Assembly: GCA_024640925.1 (NCBI GenBank)
Contig: JAHEEB010000089.1
Coordinates: forward strand, 1-9,686
Source: Bacteroidota bacterium
GTDB taxonomy: Bacteria > Bacteroidota > Bacteroidia > Bacteroidales > UBA10428
Length of the DNA stretch: 9,686 bases
Direction of reading: 5' to 3'
Shown here: positions 5,573 to 9,686 of the stretch, piece after piece
Layout: each line of letters begins with the position of its first letter
Numbering within the stretch: the first letter of the stretch is position 1
Made by a program: the position numbers and the translations under genes
Notes under the pieces: generated by a model
What the model was told of the DNA's origin: nothing
Seen by the model: only the letters and a program-made list of their open reading frames with translations
Databases searched by the model: none

Positions 5573-6121
5573 ATGGAAGCGATTGATAAAAAATGGTATG
5601 TCCTTCGTGCTATTGGAGGAAAAGAAAAAAAAGCTAAGGAATATATCGAAAGTGAAGTAATTCGCCTGAATCTTCAGGAATACATCTCACAGGTATTAAT
5701 TCCAACGGAAAAGGTATACCAAATACGTAATGGTAAAAAGGTTAGTAAAGAAAGAAGCTATTTCCCCGGGTATGTTCTTATTGAAGCTACGCTTGTTGGA
5801 GAGATACCACATATTTTAAAAAATATCCCTAATGTAATTGGTTTCCTTGGTCAGCAGGGTGAAGAAGAACCTACGCCTTTGCGCTTATCTGAGGTAAACA
5901 GAATTTTGGGAAAAGTTGATGAATTACAAGCCAGAGAAGAAGAACTGAATACTCCTTTTTATGTTGGAGAATCAGTAAAAGTAATTGATGGACCATTCAA
6001 TAGCTTCACTGGTATTATTGAAGAAGTAAATGCTGAAAAGAAAAAACTGAAAGTAATGGTGAAAATATTTGGAAGAAAAACACCATTAGAACTCAGTTTT
6101 ATGCAGGTAGAAAAAGAATAA
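5573..6121 (+). CDS. nusG: Transcription elongation/termination factor NusG
   Basis: NusG binds the RNA polymerase clamp, modulates pausing, and links polymerase to Rho or the ribosome. The 182-residue protein has the NGN domain at about 6-112 ([20 protein letters not shown], then [10 protein letters not shown] at 62-71 and NVIGFLG at 87-93) and a C-terminal KOW domain at about 128-182 ([20 protein letters not shown]). No extra domain is inserted. The AAAGGG before the ATG is too close (2 bases) to be a working Shine-Dalgarno. It is followed by an 81-base gap before rplK that holds no recognisable promoter. Confidence 0.98.
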   Translation: MEAIDKKWYVLRAIGGKEKKAKEYIESEVIRLNLQEYISQVLIPTEKVYQIRNGKKVSKERSYFPGYVLIEATLVGEIPHILKNIPNVIGFLGQQGEEEPTPLRLSEVNRILGKVDELQAREEELNTPFYVGESVKVIDGPFNSFTGIIEEVNAEKKKLKVMVKIFGRKTPLELSFMQVEKE

Positions 6122-6202
6122 ACACAATATCAGTCGTGACCAAAATAATGCTTCCTTAGCGATTGAGAGTGATTATATATATAAATCGGAAATAATTTAG
6201 AA

Positions 6203-6643
6203 ATGGCAAAAGAAGTTGCTGGACTAATAAAATTGCAGATTCGTGGAGGTGCCGCAAACCCTTCACCACCTGTGGGACCAGCATTGGGTGCTAAGGGTGT
6301 TAACATTATGGAATTCTGTAAGCAGTTTAACGCCCGTACGCAAGACAAAGCTGGTAAACTTCTTCCGGTAGTGATAACTGTTTATATCGATAAATCTTTT
6401 GATTTTATCGTAAAAACACCACCGGTAGCTGTACAATTACTTGAAGTAACCAAACTTAAGAAAGGTTCTCCAGAACCCAACAGAAATAAGGTTGCTCAGG
6501 TTACATGGGATCAGGTGAAGGCTATAGCTCAGGATAAAATGCCTGATTTAAATGCATTTACCATTAAATCGGCTATGAAAATGGTAGCTGGTACTGCAAG
6601 AAGTATGGGAATCACTGTTAAAGGAGAGTTCCCTGCACTATAA
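6203..6643 (+). CDS. rplK: 50S ribosomal protein uL11
   Basis: uL11 forms the base of the ribosomal stalk with 23S rRNA and takes part in factor binding and the stringent response. The 146-residue protein has the N-terminal domain with the proline-rich [20 protein letters not shown] (13-32) and the C-terminal rRNA-binding domain with AGTARSMGI (129-137). The length is normal for the family. It is the first of four ribosomal protein genes in the order rplK, rplA, rplJ, rplL. Confidence 0.98.
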   Translation: MAKEVAGLIKLQIRGGAANPSPPVGPALGAKGVNIMEFCKQFNARTQDKAGKLLPVVITVYIDKSFDFIVKTPPVAVQLLEVTKLKKGSPEPNRNKVAQVTWDQVKAIAQDKMPDLNAFTIKSAMKMVAGTARSMGITVKGEFPAL

Positions 6644-6663
6644 CTTAATAAGTCGGATACACA

Positions 6664-7359
6664 ATGGCTAGATTGACGAAAAATCAAAAAAATGTATTAG
6701 AGAAAATTGAGCCTGGTAAGCAATACAATCTTGCCGAAGCTGCCAGCCTGGTAAAAGATGTTACTTTTACCAAGTTTGATGCATCGGTAGATATCGATAT
6801 CCGTCTTGGAGTCGATCCTCGAAAAGCAAACCAGATGGTTCGTGGCGTAGTAACTCTGCCTCATGGAACTGGTAAAACTATTCGGGTACTTGTGTTGTGC
6901 ACACCAGACAAGGAATCAGAAGCTAAAGATGCGGGTGCCGACTATGTAGGTTTGGATGAATTCATCGATAAAATTGAAAAAGGCTGGACAGATATAGATG
7001 TCATTATCACCATGCCTTCAGTAATGGGTAAAGTAGGTAAACTTGGCCGTGTACTCGGCCCACGTGGTTTGATGCCTAATCCCAAGAGTGGTACCGTAAC
7101 TATGGAAATCGGAAAAGCTGTGAAAGAAGTAAAGGCTGGTAAAATAGATTTCAAAGTTGACAGGTATGGTATTATTCACTCTTCGGTTGGAAAAGCATCA
7201 TTTTCCACTGAAAAACTTGCTGAAAATGCCAAAGAATTTATCCAGACTATTATAAAGTTGAAACCTGCTACGGCTAAAGGTACATATATCAAGAGTATTT
7301 ACTTGTCAAGTACCATGAGTCCTGGTGTACGCATCGATGCAAAAGCACTAGATGAATAA
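6664..7359 (+). CDS. rplA: 50S ribosomal protein uL1
   Basis: uL1 forms the mobile L1 stalk near the E site and helps release deacylated tRNA. The 231-residue protein shows the [12 protein letters not shown] motif (60-71) and the signature [14 protein letters not shown] (131-144), with a conserved C-terminal segment [10 protein letters not shown]. In other bacteria uL1 represses its own operon by binding a 23S-like site in the mRNA leader. I could not identify such a site in the 81 bases before rplK. It lies 20 bases after rplK. Confidence 0.98.
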   Translation: MARLTKNQKNVLEKIEPGKQYNLAEAASLVKDVTFTKFDASVDIDIRLGVDPRKANQMVRGVVTLPHGTGKTIRVLVLCTPDKESEAKDAGADYVGLDEFIDKIEKGWTDIDVIITMPSVMGKVGKLGRVLGPRGLMPNPKSGTVTMEIGKAVKEVKAGKIDFKVDRYGIIHSSVGKASFSTEKLAENAKEFIQTIIKLKPATAKGTYIKSIYLSSTMSPGVRIDAKALDE

Positions 7360-7379
7360 TCTTTAAATCGAACACTTTT

Positions 7380-7898
7380 ATGACACGGGACCAAAAAAAT
7401 CAGTTGATAGATAACCTTGCTCAACAATTATCTGGATCAAAACATTTTTATTTTGCTGACATTGCTGAGCTGAATGCTGAGCAAACAAGCAAACTACGCA
7501 GAAAATGTTTTGAGAGGGACATTAAGCTGGTTGTTGCCAAAAATACACTCCTTATTAAAGCATTGGACAAAATTGAAGGTGAATATAGTGAACTATATCC
7601 TATCCTGAAAAATGGAACTTCAATTATGCTTACAGAATCGAGCAGCGCTCCTGCTAAACTTATCAAAGAGTTTAGAAGAGAATGCGACAAACCGATTCTA
7701 AAAGGTGCCTATGTTGAGGAGTCGATTTACATTGGTGATGAACAACTTGATGCACTAGCTAGTATTAAGTCTAAGGAAGAACTTGTAGGAGATATTATTG
7801 CTTTATTGCAATCACCTGCAAAGAACGTTCTTTCTGCTCTACAGTCGAGTGGTAATATACTCTCTGGAATTTTAAAAACTTTAGAAGAAAAGAAATAG
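7380..7898 (+). CDS. rplJ: 50S ribosomal protein uL10
   Basis: uL10 anchors bL12 dimers to the ribosome and forms the stalk with uL11. The 172-residue protein has the N-terminal rRNA-binding domain (FYFADIAELNAEQTSKLRRKC at 23-43, VAKNTLLIKAL at 52-62) and a C-terminal helix (about 140-172) that would carry the bL12 dimers. The 20-base gap after rplA leaves no room for the long autoregulatory rplJ leader of E. coli, so any feedback would work differently here. Confidence 0.97.
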   Translation: MTRDQKNQLIDNLAQQLSGSKHFYFADIAELNAEQTSKLRRKCFERDIKLVVAKNTLLIKALDKIEGEYSELYPILKNGTSIMLTESSSAPAKLIKEFRRECDKPILKGAYVEESIYIGDEQLDALASIKSKEELVGDIIALLQSPAKNVLSALQSSGNILSGILKTLEEKK

Positions 7899-7928
7899 TT
7901 AACAATAACTTTTAATAAATTATAGAAA

Positions 7929-8303
7929 ATGGCAGATTTGAAAGCATTTGCTGAACAGCTCGTAAGTCTTACTGTTAAAGAAGTTAACGAACTTGCTAAA
8001 ATACTTAAAGACGAGTACGGTATTGAACCCGCAGCAGCTGCTGTGGCTGTTGCTGCTCCTGCAGCTGGTGGTGCTGCTGTAGCACAGGAAAAAACATCAT
8101 TTGATGTTGTTCTTAAGTCAGCTGGTGGACAGAAACTTCAGATCGTTAAACTGGTTAAAGAACTTACCGGTCTTGGTTTGAAAGAAGCTAAAGAAGTTGT
8201 AGACAAAGCACCTGCAACTATTAAAGAAGGTGTGTCAAAAGATGAAGCACAAGCACTTAAAACACAACTAGAAGAAGCAGGAGCTGAAGTTGAACTTAAA
8301 TAA
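7929..8303 (+). CDS. rplL: 50S ribosomal protein bL12 (L7/L12)
   Basis: bL12 is the multicopy stalk protein that recruits and activates translational GTPases. The 124-residue protein has the dimerisation domain (1-32), an Ala/Gly/Val-rich flexible hinge (33-52) and the globular C-terminal domain (about 55-124), with [19 protein letters not shown] (66-84) being the factor-binding face. It lies 30 bases after rplJ and is followed by a strong attenuator-like hairpin, which fits its need to exceed RNA polymerase in copy number. Confidence 0.98.
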   Translation: MADLKAFAEQLVSLTVKEVNELAKILKDEYGIEPAAAAVAVAAPAAGGAAVAQEKTSFDVVLKSAGGQKLQIVKLVKELTGLGLKEAKEVVDKAPATIKEGVSKDEAQALKTQLEEAGAEVELK

Positions 8304-8329
8304 GACAATAAGAAACATATAGCTCTTTT

Positions 8330-8368
8330 AGGTTTAGTCCCGATACAACATCGGGATTAAGCCTTTTT
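8330..8368 (+). terminator. Terminator or attenuator between rplL and rpoB
   Basis: AGGTTTAGTCCCGAT (8330-8344) pairs with ATCGGGATTAAGCCT (8350-8364) over 15 bp with two G-T pairs around the loop ACAAC, and TTTTT (8364-8368) follows. It is the strongest hairpin in the window. No promoter is recognised between it and rpoB, so partial read-through, as at the E. coli rplL-rpoB attenuator, is likely. Confidence 0.85.
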
Positions 8369-8412
8369 GTCATTTAAAGTATTTTAAGTTCAATATCTTA
8401 TTCTAAAAAATA

Positions 8413-9686
8413 ATGTCAGCTAAACAATCGATTAACGAAAGGATTTCATTTGCTTCTAAAAAAAATCAGTTAGAATACCCTGATTTTCTAGAAATACAAT
8501 TGAAATCGTTCCAGGAATTCTTCCAATTGGATACTACACCAGAAAATCGTCGAAATGAGGGATTATATCGGGTTTTTGCCGAAAATTTTCCTATTTCCGA
8601 TACACGAAATAATTTCGTGCTTGAGTTTATCGATTATTATATCGATCCTCCACGATATTCAATAGATGAATGTATTGAAAGAGGACTAACTTATAGTGTT
8701 CCTCTTAAAGCTAAATTAAAGCTTTATTGTACTGATCCTGAGCATGAAGACTTTGATACAGTTATTCAGGATGTTTATTTGGGTACTGTCCCCTATATGA
8801 CGGAGAGAGGTCTCTTTGTTATTAATGGTGCAGAGAGGGTTGTCGTTTCGCAATTACACCGTTCACCTGGTGTGTTTTTTGGACAGAGTCTGCATGCCAA
8901 TGGTACTAAATTGTATTCGGCAAGGATTATTCCGTTTAAAGGCTCATGGATTGAGTTTGCTACAGACATAAACAATGTTATGTATGCATACATTGATCGT
9001 AAAAAGAAACTTCCGGTAACCACGCTGCTACGTGCTATTGGTTACGAAAGTGATAAAGATATTCTTGAAATTTTTGACCTTGCTGATGAAATTAAAGTTT
9101 CGAAAACAGCACTTAAAAAATTAGTAGGTCGTCGTTTAGCTGCCCGTGTTTTAAAATCATGGGTAGAAGATTTTGTTGATGAAGATACTGGTGAGGTTGT
9201 ATCTATCGAAAGAAATGAAGTCATTATTGACAGGGAGACTGTCCTTGAAAATGATCACGTTGATGAAATCATTGATTCGGGTACAAAAACGATACTTCTT
9301 CATAAAGAAAATTTGAATCAGTCTGATTTTGAAATTATTTATAATACTCTTTCGAAAGATCCTTGTAATTCTGAGAAAGAAGCTGTTTTGCATATTTACA
9401 GGCAGTTGCGTAATTCTGAACCACCCGATGAAGCTACTGCTCGTGATGTAATTGATAAATTATTCTTCTCTGATAAACGATATGACTTAGGTGAAGTTGG
9501 TCGTTATCGTATCAACAAAAAACTTGGACTAAATACCGAAATGGGTGTTAAAGTTCTTACGAAGGAAGATATCATTAAGATTATAAAACATTTGATTGAA
9601 CTTATTAATTCAAAAACAGATGTAGATGATATTGACCACTTAAGTAACCGTAGGGTACGTACCGTTGGAGAACAATTATATAACCA
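8413..9686 (+). CDS. rpoB: DNA-directed RNA polymerase beta subunit, N-terminal part (runs off the window end)
   Basis: The frame from the ATG at 8413 is open to the window end, giving 424 codons of a protein usually about 1270 residues in Bacteroidota. RpoB forms one pincer of RNA polymerase and part of the active-site channel. Recognisable segments are the N-terminal protrusion ([19 protein letters not shown] at 22-40), [20 protein letters not shown] (121-140), [16 protein letters not shown] (141-156) and, at 405-421, [17 protein letters not shown], which precedes the rifampicin-binding region. That region lies just beyond the window, so nothing can be said about resistance. It follows the rplL attenuator after 44 bases. 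Confidence 0.98.
   Translation, partial: MSAKQSINERISFASKKNQLEYPDFLEIQLKSFQEFFQLDTTPENRRNEGLYRVFAENFPISDTRNNFVLEFIDYYIDPPRYSIDECIERGLTYSVPLKAKLKLYCTDPEHEDFDTVIQDVYLGTVPYMTERGLFVINGAERVVVSQLHRSPGVFFGQSLHANGTKLYSARIIPFKGSWIEFATDINNVMYAYIDRKKKLPVTTLLRAIGYESDKDILEIFDLADEIKVSKTALKKLVGRRLAARVLKSWVEDFVDEDTGEVVSIERNEVIIDRETVLENDHVDEIIDSGTKTILLHKENLNQSDFEIIYNTLSKDPCNSEKEAVLHIYRQLRNSEPPDEATARDVIDKLFFSDKRYDLGEVGRYRINKKLGLNTEMGVKVLTKEDIIKIIKHLIELINSKTDVDDIDHLSNRRVRTVGEQLYN

Overview
The window is a core housekeeping segment of an AT-rich member of the Bacteroidota, most likely order Bacteroidales. Four things point there. Protein starts mostly lack Shine-Dalgarno sequences. Promoter-like sites fit the Bacteroidota pattern TTTG / TAnnTTTG rather than the E. 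coli pattern. The gene order (rpsU, Xer recombinase, hpf, tRNAs, tuf, tRNA-Trp, secE, nusG, rplKAJL, rpoB) is one I recall from that group. The EF-Tu, bS21 and Xer C-terminal sequences also look Bacteroidales-like. These are judgements from memory, not from a search.

Layout. Positions 1-529 (minus strand) carry the N-terminal 176 codons of a class II fructose-bisphosphate aldolase. A 332-base AT-rich divergent intergenic region follows; it holds a good promoter for the aldolase flanked by two small palindromes. Positions 862-1749 encode a membrane-anchored protein with three ComEA-like helix-hairpin-helix units. A textbook Bacteroidota promoter (1896-1926), overlapped by a 12-bp dyad, leads into rpsU (bS21), a Xer-family tyrosine recombinase and hpf (ribosome hibernation factor). 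A second good promoter (3452-3481) starts the tRNA-Thr(TGT), tRNA-Tyr(GTA), tRNA-Gly(TCC), tRNA-Thr(GGT), tuf block. A strong terminator sits between tuf and tRNA-Trp(CCA). Then come secE, nusG, rplK, rplA, rplJ, rplL, a very stable attenuator-like hairpin, and rpoB, which runs off the window end after 424 codons.

Function. Nearly everything from 1956 onward serves translation or transcription: ribosomal proteins bS21, uL11, uL1, uL10 and bL12, ribosome hibernation, tRNAs, EF-Tu, NusG and the RNA polymerase beta subunit, plus the SecE translocon subunit. Two hairpin terminators or attenuators probably adjust the stoichiometry of EF-Tu versus the downstream genes, and of bL12 versus RNA polymerase.

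I see no mobile element, CRISPR array, toxin-antitoxin pair or evident novel system. The points worth a second look are small-scale. The Xer protein has Thr where the second catalytic Arg should be. hpf has a strong Shine-Dalgarno while its operon partners do not. An unusually structured spacer separates two tRNA genes. Two tRNAs share a mismatch at acceptor pair 6:67. Several hairpins lie at promoter and terminator positions.
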